A stretch of DNA of 64,000 nt from Pseudomonadota bacterium (GCA_023428245.1 JAEYYX010000038.1:48011-112010), one strand, 5' to 3'; counted from the stretch's first letter, positions 35,580 to 45,230 are shown. The notes: generated by a model from the letters alone, not told the origin. Translations and numbers: made by a program.

Positions 35580-36205
35580 TCATCCACTCCGAGAGACCCC
35601 TGAAACTTACGCATGGTCGCCTCGCCTTCCGCCGAGATCCCATCGCGCCGAACGACCTTCACCAGGGTCGCAGCCAAGATCCTGAGATCGAGGAGGAGAG
35701 ATTGATGCTCGACGTACCAAACGTCGAACTCGAACTTCTCCTCCCAGGACAGCGAGTTGCGCCCGTTGATCTGGGCCCAGCCTGTGATGCCCGGTGGGAC
35801 CTCGTGGCGTCGCGCCTGCTCACGCGAGTAAAGCGGCAAGTATTCGACCAAGAGCGGCCGCGGTCCGACGAGGCTCATCTGGCCGATGAGCACGTTCCAC
35901 AGCTCGGGGAGCTCATCGAGGCTCGTACTCCGCAAGAACCTCCCAAAAGGCGTGAGCCTCTCGGCATCCGGAAGAAGGCGCCCTTCGGAGTCGACCTCGT
36001 TCGTCATGGTCCGGAACTTGATCAGAGGGAAAATTTCTCCCTGAAAGCCCGGTCGGGCTTGTCGAAACACGGGCGGCCACCCGTGGAACCAGAGTTCGAG
36101 TCCCGTGATGGTGAGAAATACGGGAGACAGGAGGACAAGACCGGTCCCCGAGACGGCGACGTCCAGGCCGCGTTTTAGCTTTCGCTCGAGGAAGTTCATC
36201 GGCAT
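35558..36205 (-). CDS. Initiating sugar transferase (PglC/WcaJ family)
   Basis: The 215-residue protein is a polyprenyl-phosphate phosphoglycosyl transferase. It has a membrane-embedded N-terminal hairpin (KRGLDVAVSGTGLVLLSPVF), then PVFRQARPGFQGEIFPLIKFRTM, the Asp-Glu catalytic pair in STSLDELPELWNVL, GQMSLVGPRPLL and GITGWAQINGRN. It links a sugar-1-phosphate to undecaprenyl phosphate, starting synthesis of an exopolysaccharide or glycan repeat. ATG at 36205 is used; ATG at 36199 is also possible. The final seven or so residues (YSASPK and stop TGA) are encoded by the inverted end of repeat R5. Confidence 0.9.
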   Translation of the reverse strand: MPMNFLERKLKRGLDVAVSGTGLVLLSPVFLTITGLELWFHGWPPVFRQARPGFQGEIFPLIKFRTMTNEVDSEGRLLPDAERLTPFGRFLRSTSLDELPELWNVLIGQMSLVGPRPLLVEYLPLYSREQARRHEVPPGITGWAQINGRNSLSWEEKFEFDVWYVEHQSLLLDLRILAATLVKVVRRDGISAEGEATMRKFQGSLGVDDYSASPK

Positions 36206-36440
36206 CGTTGTCTGGTTTCCTCTGCAGCCATCGAGCCCCCCGCTCTGGCTAGGACGACGGGCGCGTAAAGTGTCGTCACTCCTCCTTCTGGGGTCAAATC
36301 GGGCGGACACGCGCCTCAGGGCGCGGCTTCCTCGCTCCCCTGGAACCGAATTCTCCGCCGGCCTCGACCGAGACTTGCATGCGCGCCCCTAAACCATGGA
36401 TGCTCGAAGAACCAGGCCCGCGCGAGGACTCCGCAACGAT

Positions 36441-37649
36441 ATGTCATCGACCTCTCAAGCGCCGAACGAACGCCCTGTGAAACGCTACGCGTGGGTCATC
36501 CTCAATCAGACCATCAGTCCTGCATTCGAGAAGCTCTTTCGTCGGCTCTGCGCTGAACTCGGCCCCGGTCTCTTGCTCACTGGGAGCAGCTTCGCTCGCT
36601 CTTCGCCGGAGCTCGAGGTCCGTCACGGGCCCGCCTACGATCGAGGAAGCCTTCCGCAGAGGCTCGCCTCTTGGGCGCGCTTCGCGCTTTGGGCGAGCGC
36701 AGAGTGCGCGCGGCTCGAAGGGACGCCCTTGCTGCTCGCCGTGACGAATCCGCCCCTGCTACCGCAGGTCGCGTTCTCCTTCCGAAAGCTTCGGCGGTTC
36801 CGTTACGGCGTCTTGGTCTGGGACATTTACCCCGAGCACCTCGTGCAGATCGGAGTCTGCCGTGAAGACAGCCTGGTCACACGAGCACTCACGCGCGCGA
36901 ACGCGCTGGCGCTCGAGGAGGCCGAGTTCGTCGTCACTCTGAGCGACAGCATGGCTGATACCCTGAAGCGCCAGACCCGCGGAGCACCTCTCTGCTCCCT
37001 CGAGGTGATTCCGAACTGGGCCGACACCGACGCGCTCAGCCCGCTCGAAAAAGAGGACAATCCTCTCGCTCTGGAGCTCGGCCAACGCGACAAGCTGACG
37101 GTACTTTACTCGGGAAACATGGGCGCCGGGCACGCGCTCGGCGGCGTCATCGAGGCCGCAGCCCTCCTCGCCAACGAACCGGGGATCGCGTTCGTCTTCA
37201 TCGGAGACGGACTCAATCGACCCTCCCTCGAAGCAGATGTGGCCCAGAGGAAGCTACAAAATGTTCGCTTCCTCGACTACCAGCCTCACGCTCGGCTCCC
37301 TTTCTCATTGGCACTCGGAGACGTCGCGATCGTCGCTCAAGCTCCTGGAACGGAGCATCTTTCCCTGCCCAGTAAGACCTATTCGTCCCTCGCGGTCGGC
37401 AGCGCCATCCTCGCGCTCACGAGTCCGACAAGCGACCTCGGAAGGTTCGTCATCGACCGTGGCATAGGCGAAGTACATTCTCCCGAGGATGCCTCTTCCA
37501 TCGCGCGCACGCTGCGAAGACTCGCGAACTCTCCCGAACAGCTCGCGAGCTTCCGCCACAGAGCTCGCCAGCTCGCCGTAGAAAGCTACTCAGAAGAGGC
37601 GGTCTACGCGGCCTGGCGCGCGCTGCTCACCCCCCACATCACGCCCTAA
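36441..37649 (+). CDS. Glycosyltransferase, family 4 (WbuB-like)
   Basis: The protein of about 402 residues has GT-B architecture. The N-terminal domain ends with VWDIYPEHLVQIGV, a motif common in WbuB/WcaI-type enzymes. The C-terminal domain has VLYSGNMGAGHALGGVIEAA, FVFIGDGLNR and LPSKTYSSLAVGSAILA, where the nucleotide-sugar binding acidic motif normally lies. It probably adds the second sugar to the lipid-linked intermediate made by the divergent sugar transferase. ATG at 36441 follows GAGGA; ATG at 36396 would add 15 residues. It converges on the GH3 gene with a gap of six bases. Confidence 0.85.
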   Translation: MSSTSQAPNERPVKRYAWVILNQTISPAFEKLFRRLCAELGPGLLLTGSSFARSSPELEVRHGPAYDRGSLPQRLASWARFALWASAECARLEGTPLLLAVTNPPLLPQVAFSFRKLRRFRYGVLVWDIYPEHLVQIGVCREDSLVTRALTRANALALEEAEFVVTLSDSMADTLKRQTRGAPLCSLEVIPNWADTDALSPLEKEDNPLALELGQRDKLTVLYSGNMGAGHALGGVIEAAALLANEPGIAFVFIGDGLNRPSLEADVAQRKLQNVRFLDYQPHARLPFSLALGDVAIVAQAPGTEHLSLPSKTYSSLAVGSAILALTSPTSDLGRFVIDRGIGEVHSPEDASSIARTLRRLANSPEQLASFRHRARQLAVESYSEEAVYAAWRALLTPHITP

Positions 37650-37655
37650 TGCCCG

Positions 37656-40109
37656 TCAGCTTCCCGAGGAAATCTGAACGGTTTGCTTGAGCTTCAGCTG
37701 ACCAGCGCTCGGGCCAACGCGGAACTCGACGGGACCCTCTTCCACGACCCAGCTGCCCCGCTCCATGTCCCAATACTTGAGATCCTCGACGCGGATAGGA
37801 ATCGTGACGCGCTTCGTCGCCCCGGGCTCGAGGTGAACGCGGGCGAAGCCTTTGAGTTCTTTCTCGGGACGGCGCGCGTTCGTCTCGGGGTAGGAGGCGA
37901 AGACGAAGACGATCTCCTCCCCCGCCGGCCCCTTGGTGTTCTTGACGTCGACCGTGACGGGGATGATCGCGCTTGTGCTCGCGGTCTCGCAAGGAACAGA
38001 CAGGTTGTCGTACTTGAAGGTCGAGTACGATAGGCCATGGCCGTAGGGGAAGAGCGGCTCGAGCTCCTCGTGATCGAATCGCTTGTACCCGACGAAGTAA
38101 TCCATCACGGTCGTCGTTCCCTCAGGATTCTTGAAGGCTGGTAACTGCTCATTCGATCGAGGCCAGGTGAGCGGGAGCTTCCCGGAGAAATTCGCGTCAC
38201 CGAAAAGGAGACGACCGAGCGCCTCGCCCCCGCGCTGTCCCGGATGGAACGCCATCATGACGGCGGACACGTCGTCGAGCCATGGCATGTTGACCGCGCT
38301 GCCGCCCTCCACCACGACGACAACCGGCTTGCCGAGCTCGACCGCATCAGCGACCAGCTGAGTGTGGATCGGGTCGAGGTCCAAACTCTCCCGATCCGCC
38401 GCGTGGGTGAACTCTTCACCCTCCTCGCCGGCGCTCAAACCGATGACCACTACGATCAAGTCGGCGTCTTCTGCAGGCGCGACGGTCGATCCAGAAACGA
38501 CTTCGACGCCCGCAGGTTTGGTGGCGAGGATGCCGTCGTAGGGGCCCGTCGTCTTGTCGGGATCAACGGTCACCTCGGAGCTTCCGCGATCCCCGAGAGC
38601 CGCGTCCGTCGCGAAGCTGAACTCGACAGCGACCGGACCACGGCCGGCACCGACGGTGAACTTGACGGTCTTGCCAAGGACTGCGATTTTTTTCACACCC
38701 CGAATCGGGAGCAGCGGCTGATCTCCCTCGAACGGTTCATTCTTCAGAAGCACGATTCCCTTCTCCGCGGCTTCGAGCGCGAGGTTCAGATGCTCGTCGG
38801 GAGAACGAAGAAATCCTTCCTTCTCGTCGTACTCGGTCGTCGGTTCCGTCAGCCCGTGCGGCTCATCGAGATACGCCGACCGGAACCGGAGTTTCTGCTC
38901 GAGGACGTTTGCTACAGCGTCATCTACGACAGCCTCGCTCAACTCGCCCTTCTCGATCAGGCGAGGAATCGCGTCGTAATGGAGCATCCAAGGCATCTCG
39001 ATGTCGAGCCCAGCGAGCAGCGACGCGCGCGCTGTGACCTCGTCTTCGGGGGCGTCCACCGGGCCCTGACCATTGTTGTTCGCGGATGGCATCGCCCACC
39101 AATCGGCCACCGTGAAACCGCGAAATCCCATGTCCTTGCGCAGCATTTCACTGAGCAGGAGTTGATTCTGCGTCGACTTCGTTCCGTTGACGGAGTTGTG
39201 CGCTGCCATGACACAAGCGACGCCCGCATCGCGCACGACCATTTCGAAATGGCGACCGTAGGTCTCGCGGAGCGTCTGCTCGTCCATTTCGGCGTTCAGC
39301 TTGGTTCGACCGAGTTCGATGTTATTGGCCGCATAGTGCTTGGCGCAGGAGGCGATGTGCTCCTGGATCCCGAGCACCATGTGCGTCGCCATGCGTCCGA
39401 TGTGAAATGAGTCTTCGCCAAACGTCTCCTGGGCCCGCCCCCACAGCGGATGACGCAGGATGTTCATAGTAGGGGCCAAGAGCACAGAGGCGCCCGAGGC
39501 TTGCGCTTCGTCGCCCACCGCTTGGCCGAGTCTGCGGACGAGCTCGACGTCGAAGGTGGCCCCTTGCAAAACACTCGTCGGAAAAGACGTCGCGTAGTTC
39601 TTGTACTTGAGGTGGCGATACTGGAGCGCGAGATTTACGCCGTGAGGACCATCGGTCCACTTGTAGCCGCGCAGACCGAGCTGCTCGTCGTCGCGAGACA
39701 AAGAGGCCTCCTCGTAGCGGCCGAGGTCCGAGGGATCAGGGGCGGGAATGCCTGTGATTTGAAGGAGCTTCTGCTCGAGGTCCATCTCCGAGAGGAGCGC
39801 CTCCACCTCAGCCAAGGTCTCCTCGGTCGGCTGGTACCGGTCTCGAATCAACCGATCTTCGCATGCGACCCGTTCATCGTCTGGAGGCTCCTCCGGATCT
39901 GAGATCTCGCTCGTTCGCAGGATCGCGATCGGATCGTCCCCCTTCGAGCGATCGACATAGGGCGAATGATCGCGGAGCTCTTCATCCAACCGATCGCCGC
40001 CGGAACCATCGACCTCACCGGGCTCGAACGGAACCTCAATCACCCCACAGGCGAAGAGGACAAGCGCGGGGAGAACCGCAGATGTCCTGAGGATGAGCTT
40101 CCTTCCCAT
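37656..40109 (-). CDS. Glycoside hydrolase family 3 beta-glucosidase-like lipoprotein
   Basis: The 817-residue protein begins with a signal peptide and lipobox LFAC (Cys21), so it is a cell-surface or periplasmic enzyme. The family 3 barrel includes DGPHGVN, LAPTMNILRHPLWGR, KHYAANNIE (Lys257-His258) and the nucleophile Asp336 in GFTVADWW. The alpha/beta sandwich domain follows (GIVLLKNE, VVVIGLSAGEEGE), then an FnIII-like domain (YGHGLSYSTFKYDN; LEPGATKRVTIPI). It would release glucose or related sugars from beta-glucosides. The residue before the nucleophile is Ala where Ser is usual. It stands alone with no sugar transporter nearby. Confidence 0.92.
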   Translation of the reverse strand: MGRKLILRTSAVLPALVLFACGVIEVPFEPGEVDGSGGDRLDEELRDHSPYVDRSKGDDPIAILRTSEISDPEEPPDDERVACEDRLIRDRYQPTEETLAEVEALLSEMDLEQKLLQITGIPAPDPSDLGRYEEASLSRDDEQLGLRGYKWTDGPHGVNLALQYRHLKYKNYATSFPTSVLQGATFDVELVRRLGQAVGDEAQASGASVLLAPTMNILRHPLWGRAQETFGEDSFHIGRMATHMVLGIQEHIASCAKHYAANNIELGRTKLNAEMDEQTLRETYGRHFEMVVRDAGVACVMAAHNSVNGTKSTQNQLLLSEMLRKDMGFRGFTVADWWAMPSANNNGQGPVDAPEDEVTARASLLAGLDIEMPWMLHYDAIPRLIEKGELSEAVVDDAVANVLEQKLRFRSAYLDEPHGLTEPTTEYDEKEGFLRSPDEHLNLALEAAEKGIVLLKNEPFEGDQPLLPIRGVKKIAVLGKTVKFTVGAGRGPVAVEFSFATDAALGDRGSSEVTVDPDKTTGPYDGILATKPAGVEVVSGSTVAPAEDADLIVVVIGLSAGEEGEEFTHAADRESLDLDPIHTQLVADAVELGKPVVVVVEGGSAVNMPWLDDVSAVMMAFHPGQRGGEALGRLLFGDANFSGKLPLTWPRSNEQLPAFKNPEGTTTVMDYFVGYKRFDHEELEPLFPYGHGLSYSTFKYDNLSVPCETASTSAIIPVTVDVKNTKGPAGEEIVFVFASYPETNARRPEKELKGFARVHLEPGATKRVTIPIRVEDLKYWDMERGSWVVEEGPVEFRVGPSAGQLKLKQTVQISSGS

Positions 40110-40150
40110 GGGGCCGTGTCATCTACGGTTTCCACGCCCCCCGCTCCCCG

Positions 40151-40894
40151 TCAAGGCGAAGCTGGGGGGAGTCCCGGCTCCCCCTTCGCCTCCTCCGCGC
40201 CTGGACTCGAGGCTCCTTTGACCTGGTCGAGCAATCGTCGCGCCGACGCACGAATCGATGAGGTCGCTCCAGTTGCTCTCAAATCTTTCAGTGTCGCCAT
40301 CTGAGCTGGGGACAAGGTCCGCTTCCCGTCACGCACGTCCACACTCATCTGCACCTCGGCGAGTCGGGCGTTGTCCCGCGTCTCCGCGTCCTCGCTCTGG
40401 CGCAATTGAACGATCAGCTCGCGCGCGCGGGGCTCATCACCGCTGCGCATCGCCTGAGCGACGTCCTCCCAGCGCGGGGCAGAGGAGGTGCTCGGTAGAG
40501 GCGCCTTCAAACGCACGCTCTTCGGCTTCGAGCGCCGAGGAGCTTCCTTCTCTTCCACTTCCTTGAACGCAGGTTCGCTCATCTCGTTCTGCTCCGCAGG
40601 AACATCGACGAGCGTGTCCGCCTTCTGCTCACTGACCTTCTGCGCGCTCTGCCACGTTTCACCTGTGACGCGAATGTTGGGACCGGTCGACCCTTGATTC
40701 ATCGACCAAAAAAAGAGCGCCCCGAACGCTACTGCGAGCCCCGCCATGCCGAACTGCACCGGACTGAAGAGACCTCTGGGTTTGACAGGCGCTTCTCTCT
40801 GAAGACGCCGAAACCGGGCCAAAATCTCCGCATCCGGCGGAGTCGTCGCCTCGAGGTCTTGGCGAACGACTTCTTTGACCAACTCCCAGCTCAT
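40151..40894 (-). CDS. Putative anti-sigma factor (single-span membrane protein)
   Basis: The 247-residue protein has a cytoplasmic N-terminal part of about 45 residues, one transmembrane helix (FGMAGLAVAFGALFFWSM) and a charged, Pro-rich periplasmic part ending in a helical domain with TPR-like character (DEPRARELIVQLRQSEDAETRDNARLAEV, split). Its start overlaps the end of the ECF sigma gene by ATGA, the usual arrangement for a sigma factor and its membrane anti-sigma factor. No zinc-binding HxxxCxxC motif is visible, so it is not a ZAS-type anti-sigma. The assignment rests mainly on gene order and topology. Confidence 0.7.
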   Translation of the reverse strand: MSWELVKEVVRQDLEATTPPDAEILARFRRLQREAPVKPRGLFSPVQFGMAGLAVAFGALFFWSMNQGSTGPNIRVTGETWQSAQKVSEQKADTLVDVPAEQNEMSEPAFKEVEEKEAPRRSKPKSVRLKAPLPSTSSAPRWEDVAQAMRSGDEPRARELIVQLRQSEDAETRDNARLAEVQMSVDVRDGKRTLSPAQMATLKDLRATGATSSIRASARRLLDQVKGASSPGAEEAKGEPGLPPASP

Positions 40895-41496
40895 GATGAT
40901 TTCCCTTCTTTGCTCGCGAGCTCGTCTTCTCGCACGCGACCGTAATACACATCCCCCTCGAGCAACTCCTTCAACCGCTTCCTCCCATCCCGGAGCCTTG
41001 TTCTCACTGTCGCCTCACTAGTCCCCACGATCTGCGCGATCGTCGGAATGTCTTCGCCGCTGATGTCGTGGAGAAGAACGACGGCACGACGCTTCGGCGA
41101 GATGCGCTCGATGACGCGATAGAAATGGCGAAGGCGCTCTTCGGCTTCGACCTCGGAGAGAGGCGTGCGCGTCTCGACCGAATGCCGTGGCTCCTCTTCT
41201 GAGTGGAAGGAGAAGACTGAGCGCCAGCGATAGAGCGAGCGCAGATGCTTCATCCAGACCCGAAAGCAGATGGAGTGAGTGAAGGTCGAGAGGCGCGAGC
41301 GCCCTTCGAACTTGGCAAGCAGAACTTGCTCGAGCGCACTCTGAACGAGATCGTCGAGATCGGGGTGTGGCCCGACGAGCGAGCGCATCTGCCGATAGAT
41401 GAGGAGCAAGAGCTCCGATTCCTTTGCGCGGAGCTCAGCCCGGGTCTCTTCGGCGGCGACGAATGCCTGCTCGGGAAGGGTGGCCAAGGTGAACAT
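40891..41496 (-). CDS. ECF RNA polymerase sigma factor
   Basis: The 201-residue protein has region 2 (ELLLLIYRQMRSLVGPHPDLDDLVQSALEQVLLAKFEGRSRL, seen in pieces; DDLVQ is the core-binding signature) and region 4 (ISPKRRAVVLLHDISGEDIP, IAQIVGTSEATVRTRLRDGRKRL) with the -35 recognition helix. Extracytoplasmic-function sigmas are held by a membrane anti-sigma until a signal arrives; the next gene fits that role. It is divergent from the outer-membrane-like protein gene at 41646, a likely target. Confidence 0.92.
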   Translation of the reverse strand: MFTLATLPEQAFVAAEETRAELRAKESELLLLIYRQMRSLVGPHPDLDDLVQSALEQVLLAKFEGRSRLSTFTHSICFRVWMKHLRSLYRWRSVFSFHSEEEPRHSVETRTPLSEVEAEERLRHFYRVIERISPKRRAVVLLHDISGEDIPTIAQIVGTSEATVRTRLRDGRKRLKELLEGDVYYGRVREDELASKEGKSS

Positions 41497-41645
41497 GAGA
41501 CCGCATCCATTGGGTTCCCGCGAGGGGTCCGTTTGGGCAGTCGAAAGGGAAAGAGTTTGCGCCCCTCACGGGCAATGTGCGATGAGCAATCCGGGGCCAC
41601 GCATTTTTGCCGTGGAATCTCCCAACCGGCAACGCGAGCTACACT

Positions 41646-42668
41646 GTGGGTGGGAAAATTTTGTTGAGAATCTGGTCCTGGGGAATCCTCCTCGGAACTC
41701 TCACCAGTCCAGTGTGGGCGCAAGGGCCCGAGGTGCTCATCCGCTGCGACGAGATCAGCCCTGAAGATCGAGCTCGGGTGGAGGTCCGCCTCCTGACCGA
41801 ACTCCGGACCCTCCCCGGGGCCCTCGGCACCCTCGAGCTCACGTGCACGAGCACCACTGTCCAAGGAGGGTGGCGCACCGGGGACGGCCTACACGACACC
41901 CGAAACCTGTCCGTCGCGCCCGGAGACGATCGGACAGAGATGCTGCTCTGGATCGGCTCACTCCTGCTCGAAACCCAGGGCGACCGTCAGAAAGGCAAGC
42001 CCGATGAGACGCAGCCACCCGCGCCGCCGTTGACCCAGGCCGAGCAGCCTCCCGAGCCGGAAGTCCGAGCTCCCGACACCACAATTGCGCCGCCTGCTCC
42101 CGCACTCCCGGCTCAAGAAGAGCCTCCTAGGCCTCAAGCAAAAGAGGAGCCAGATCCCCCCTCCGCAAAGAATGAGCGACACTTGTCGATCGACGTCGGC
42201 GCGCTCTACTCCCATTACGGAACCGAGATCGAAGGGGCGCTCGGACCCCATCTCGGAGCAACACTCAGTCTCCTCGGACCCTTTGGAGTGTCCGCGCACG
42301 CCGACCTGCTCTTCGGCACGAGTCAGCCTCGCTCCATCAGCACTCTCGAAGGTGTGTTCTTTGTGGGAGGGAGCTTCTCTCCTGTAAACTGGGCTCAGGT
42401 CTTCCTGGGGCCAAGGCTCTCATTTGCCGAGCTGAGCACGAGAAGCGCAAGCCGAACTTCGGTGACGGCAGGCTTCGAGGCGAGCGCCCGCGCCGCTTGG
42501 GCTCGTCCTTTTGGGGGATTCGTGCAGGTGGGCCTTCGGGTTCTCCTCGACGAGCGGCGCGTCGTCCTTGGTCAAAGTGATGAGCCTGGAGCGTGGGCGG
42601 GCACGTTCGTCCCCGCTGTGAGTCCCTTCGCGGCCCTCGGGGGGACCTTCGAAAAGCGCCCGCTATAG
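41646..42668 (+). CDS. Hypothetical outer-membrane protein with Pro-rich linker
   Basis: The 340-residue product starts (GTG 41646) with a signal peptide (LLRIWSWGILLGTLTSPVWAQ). A small N-terminal domain with two cysteines (IRCDEISPEDRARVEVRLL) is followed by a Pro/Glu/Ala linker of about 60 residues. The last 160 residues alternate aromatic and small residues in strands (LSIDVGALYSHYG, GPHLGATLSLLGPFGVSAH), like an eight- to ten-stranded outer-membrane barrel. It is divergent from the ECF sigma gene, 149 bases away. TTG at 41661 is an alternative start. No family name is recognised. Confidence 0.65.
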   Translation: MGGKILLRIWSWGILLGTLTSPVWAQGPEVLIRCDEISPEDRARVEVRLLTELRTLPGALGTLELTCTSTTVQGGWRTGDGLHDTRNLSVAPGDDRTEMLLWIGSLLLETQGDRQKGKPDETQPPAPPLTQAEQPPEPEVRAPDTTIAPPAPALPAQEEPPRPQAKEEPDPPSAKNERHLSIDVGALYSHYGTEIEGALGPHLGATLSLLGPFGVSAHADLLFGTSQPRSISTLEGVFFVGGSFSPVNWAQVFLGPRLSFAELSTRSASRTSVTAGFEASARAAWARPFGGFVQVGLRVLLDERRVVLGQSDEPGAWAGTFVPAVSPFAALGGTFEKRPL

Positions 42669-42758
42669 AGCAGTGCGCGCCAGCGAACCCGCCATCTCCC
42701 CGGTCCCGCGGCCCTCGATTTCGGGCCGGGAGGGACTCGGCTACCCTCCCCGCGCCCC

Positions 42759-43817
42759 ATGACGGTCCGGCCCCTCAGCGTGCTCCTCCCTCTTGCGCTT
42801 TCGCTTTTCGTTTCCTGCTGCACGATGACGGCGCGAACGAGCAAAGACACAGTCGGCATCGTCGGGCGAGGGATCGTCAACAGCCCCACGAACAAGACGC
42901 TCCGCTTCGACATCATCCGCTTCGCGCTCAAGCAGTTCTGCAGCGAACTCCTGCTCACCGGAGCGCCCATTCGCCTCTCAGATGACCAGCCCGTCATCGG
43001 TCGCTACTACGCCGACTCCTGCGAAGCGAAGAGCCTCGACGAGCCCGGCCGCAGCACTGTCATCGCGCAGTTCTCCGGACAGGGCTTCGCTTACAATGCG
43101 GCGACCGGCCGCCTCGGCTTCCGCGCCAGCGGCTTGATCGAAGTCGCACCCGACTTCCGCATTCACGAGTCCGCCCTCTATGTCTATTTCCGTCCGGTTC
43201 AGGTCGACACCAGCGGTTTCTCGCTGCTCATGACCGAGAAGACCTTGGCGCGAGCTGCACTCGAAGCCGCTGGCATCAACGAGGCCGACGTGGGCAAACA
43301 AATCATCAACGCCCAGCTCGGGCGCGGCTTCACGGTGGTTCGTTATGATGCCGACGGTCACACGGACTTCGCCCTCGGCCTGATCGCGCCCGGCGAGCGC
43401 CCTTTCCGACCCTTCTCTGTAGAGTCCTCGCCGAGGCTGACGGTCGCTAACGGGCGCACCGAGCTCTTCCCCGACCAGCAGGACTTCATCGGCAAAATTC
43501 GCCTCGAGCGCGGAGAGAAGCTGACCATGACACTGCGCCTCGAGGGAGCGCCAGCGGTTGATGTCGCGCTCCTCGACGCAAAGACCGGTGCCGAGGTCAT
43601 CAGCGCCTATGTAAGCCAGAAAGGGCCCCAAGAGCTCAGGGGCGCGAGCTTTCAAGCAATTTTGGGCGATGGGGCCAAGATGCGCGCGACGGCGGATCCG
43701 GGACCCGGGGAATATTTCTTGGCCCTCGACCATTCGGAGTTGGTCGGCGCGGCACAGACGAGTAAAAACGCGCTCCCCGCGAGGGTGGATTATCTCCTGC
43801 AAGTTGGCGATGAGTAA
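42759..43817 (+). CDS. Hypothetical lipoprotein
   Basis: The 352-residue protein has a signal peptide with lipobox FVSC, and a second Cys directly after it. The mature part begins TMTARTSKDTVGIVGRGIVNS and includes a domain of about 170 residues that mentions no known motif, then a C-terminal beta-rich domain (IGKIRLERGEKLTMTLRLEG, VDVALLDAKTGAEV) resembling a prepeptidase-like or jelly-roll sandwich. It lies 27 bases before the signal peptidase gene and is probably cotranscribed. Function unknown. Confidence 0.7.
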   Translation: MTVRPLSVLLPLALSLFVSCCTMTARTSKDTVGIVGRGIVNSPTNKTLRFDIIRFALKQFCSELLLTGAPIRLSDDQPVIGRYYADSCEAKSLDEPGRSTVIAQFSGQGFAYNAATGRLGFRASGLIEVAPDFRIHESALYVYFRPVQVDTSGFSLLMTEKTLARAALEAAGINEADVGKQIINAQLGRGFTVVRYDADGHTDFALGLIAPGERPFRPFSVESSPRLTVANGRTELFPDQQDFIGKIRLERGEKLTMTLRLEGAPAVDVALLDAKTGAEVISAYVSQKGPQELRGASFQAILGDGAKMRATADPGPGEYFLALDHSELVGAAQTSKNALPARVDYLLQVGDE

Positions 43818-43844
43818 CGATCTCGAGAGAAAAATGGGCAACGC

Positions 43845-45230
43845 ATGCCCGCGGGCGAGGACCGCGTGAAGAATCAACTGCATCGCTGGGTCTACTGGCC
43901 CATTTGGTTCGTCGTCGTCCCTCTCGCTCTCGCGGCGCTCACGGTCTGGCTTCTTGGCTCGGGTGAAGGCGGCTTGCCTGAAGGGTTCCTCGGGCGTGTC
44001 CGCTACTTCGTGCAGGATCAAAAGGTCCCCGCGATCATCATCTTCTTCGTGCTCTTTGAGATGGGCATCTACCAGCTCCGGCACTCGCTCCCCTTTGCCT
44101 CCGCGCTCGGCCTCAGCGGACGCCCAGGGCTCCCGCGGTCGCGCTCACGGGAGTTCGAGAGCGCAGCGCAGCTCGTCGAAGCGACCGAAAGACTCCTCCG
44201 AACCAAGAAGCGCGAGATCGCTAATGAGCTCGGCGCCGAAGTCTTCGGTGAAGTCGAAGCCGCCCTCGACGCCTTGAATCAAGCCATGCACCGCGAGCAG
44301 TTCTCGATCGAAGAGTTCGATCGAACCTACGAATCGGTGCTCACCGTCACCAGCAAACACCTTGCACGCTGGAAGAGCAGTGAAGCTAAGGAGTACTTCG
44401 AGTCGATCTTTGTGGCGGTCGCTGTCGCGCTTCTGCTCCGAGCCTTCCTTGTCGAAGCCTTCAAGATCCCGAGCGGATCGATGCTCCCGACCCTCCAGAT
44501 CAACGATCATATCTTCGTAAACAAGCTGGCCTACGGGCCCATCGTTCCCTTCACGAACTCCCGGGTTCTCGCGGACCTCCCGCCCAAACACGGCGACATC
44601 GTGGTCTTCGAGTTCCCCGACTCCGATCCGGGCGCACCTCGACAGGACTACATCAAGCGTGTCATGGCGGGACCAGGGGATGTACTCGAGGTCCGCGATG
44701 GCCATCCCAGCATCAACGGCTGGACCGTGCCCTTCTGTCGGGTCGGAACTTACTCGTTCGGAAGCGACGCCCGTTACCTCGAGGTCGGTGAGCTGTTCGT
44801 CGAATACTTGCACGACGTCGCCTACCTGACCTTCTACGAGAAAGACGGCCCCCGCGGAAGACAGGGGCCATACAGGGTCAAGGAGGGAGAGTTCTGGGTC
44901 ATGGGCGATAACCGTCACAACTCGAGCGACTCTCGCGCCTGGCGGCACGGACGCGGCGCTGGCGTACCTTTTGAGAACGTGAAGGGACGGGCCATGTTCG
45001 TCTGGCTCAGCTTCGACGATCAGGGCGGCCAGCCCCTCGGCGTGACCTGGGATCGGCTGTTCACGAACGTGATGGGAAGGCCGAGGCTCCCAAAGGAAGC
45101 CCCCGAAGACCTCAAGCGCGGCATCGAGCGTTGTCTCGCTTCTCGCCCGACGGAGACAATCCCGCCGCCGCCTCGAGCCGACACCGCCTCGATCCATCGC
45201 GTCACGCCGAGCGCTCCCTCCGCGCCCTGA
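43845..45230 (+). CDS. lepB: Signal peptidase I, extended form
   Basis: The 461-residue membrane peptidase cuts signal peptides from exported proteins. The catalytic Ser212 lies in KIPSGSMLPTL and the general base Lys271 in DYIKRVMAGPGD; WVMGDNRHNSSDSR is the conserved box E. It is much longer than usual (250-330 residues). The N-terminal 180 residues hold two transmembrane segments (about 18-37 and 61-79) and a charged helical insert of about 100 residues before the third helix that leads to the active site. A Pro-rich tail of about 40 residues follows the domain. The extra parts have no recognised function. Confidence 0.93.
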   Translation: MPAGEDRVKNQLHRWVYWPIWFVVVPLALAALTVWLLGSGEGGLPEGFLGRVRYFVQDQKVPAIIIFFVLFEMGIYQLRHSLPFASALGLSGRPGLPRSRSREFESAAQLVEATERLLRTKKREIANELGAEVFGEVEAALDALNQAMHREQFSIEEFDRTYESVLTVTSKHLARWKSSEAKEYFESIFVAVAVALLLRAFLVEAFKIPSGSMLPTLQINDHIFVNKLAYGPIVPFTNSRVLADLPPKHGDIVVFEFPDSDPGAPRQDYIKRVMAGPGDVLEVRDGHPSINGWTVPFCRVGTYSFGSDARYLEVGELFVEYLHDVAYLTFYEKDGPRGRQGPYRVKEGEFWVMGDNRHNSSDSRAWRHGRGAGVPFENVKGRAMFVWLSFDDQGGQPLGVTWDRLFTNVMGRPRLPKEAPEDLKRGIERCLASRPTETIPPPPRADTASIHRVTPSAPSAP

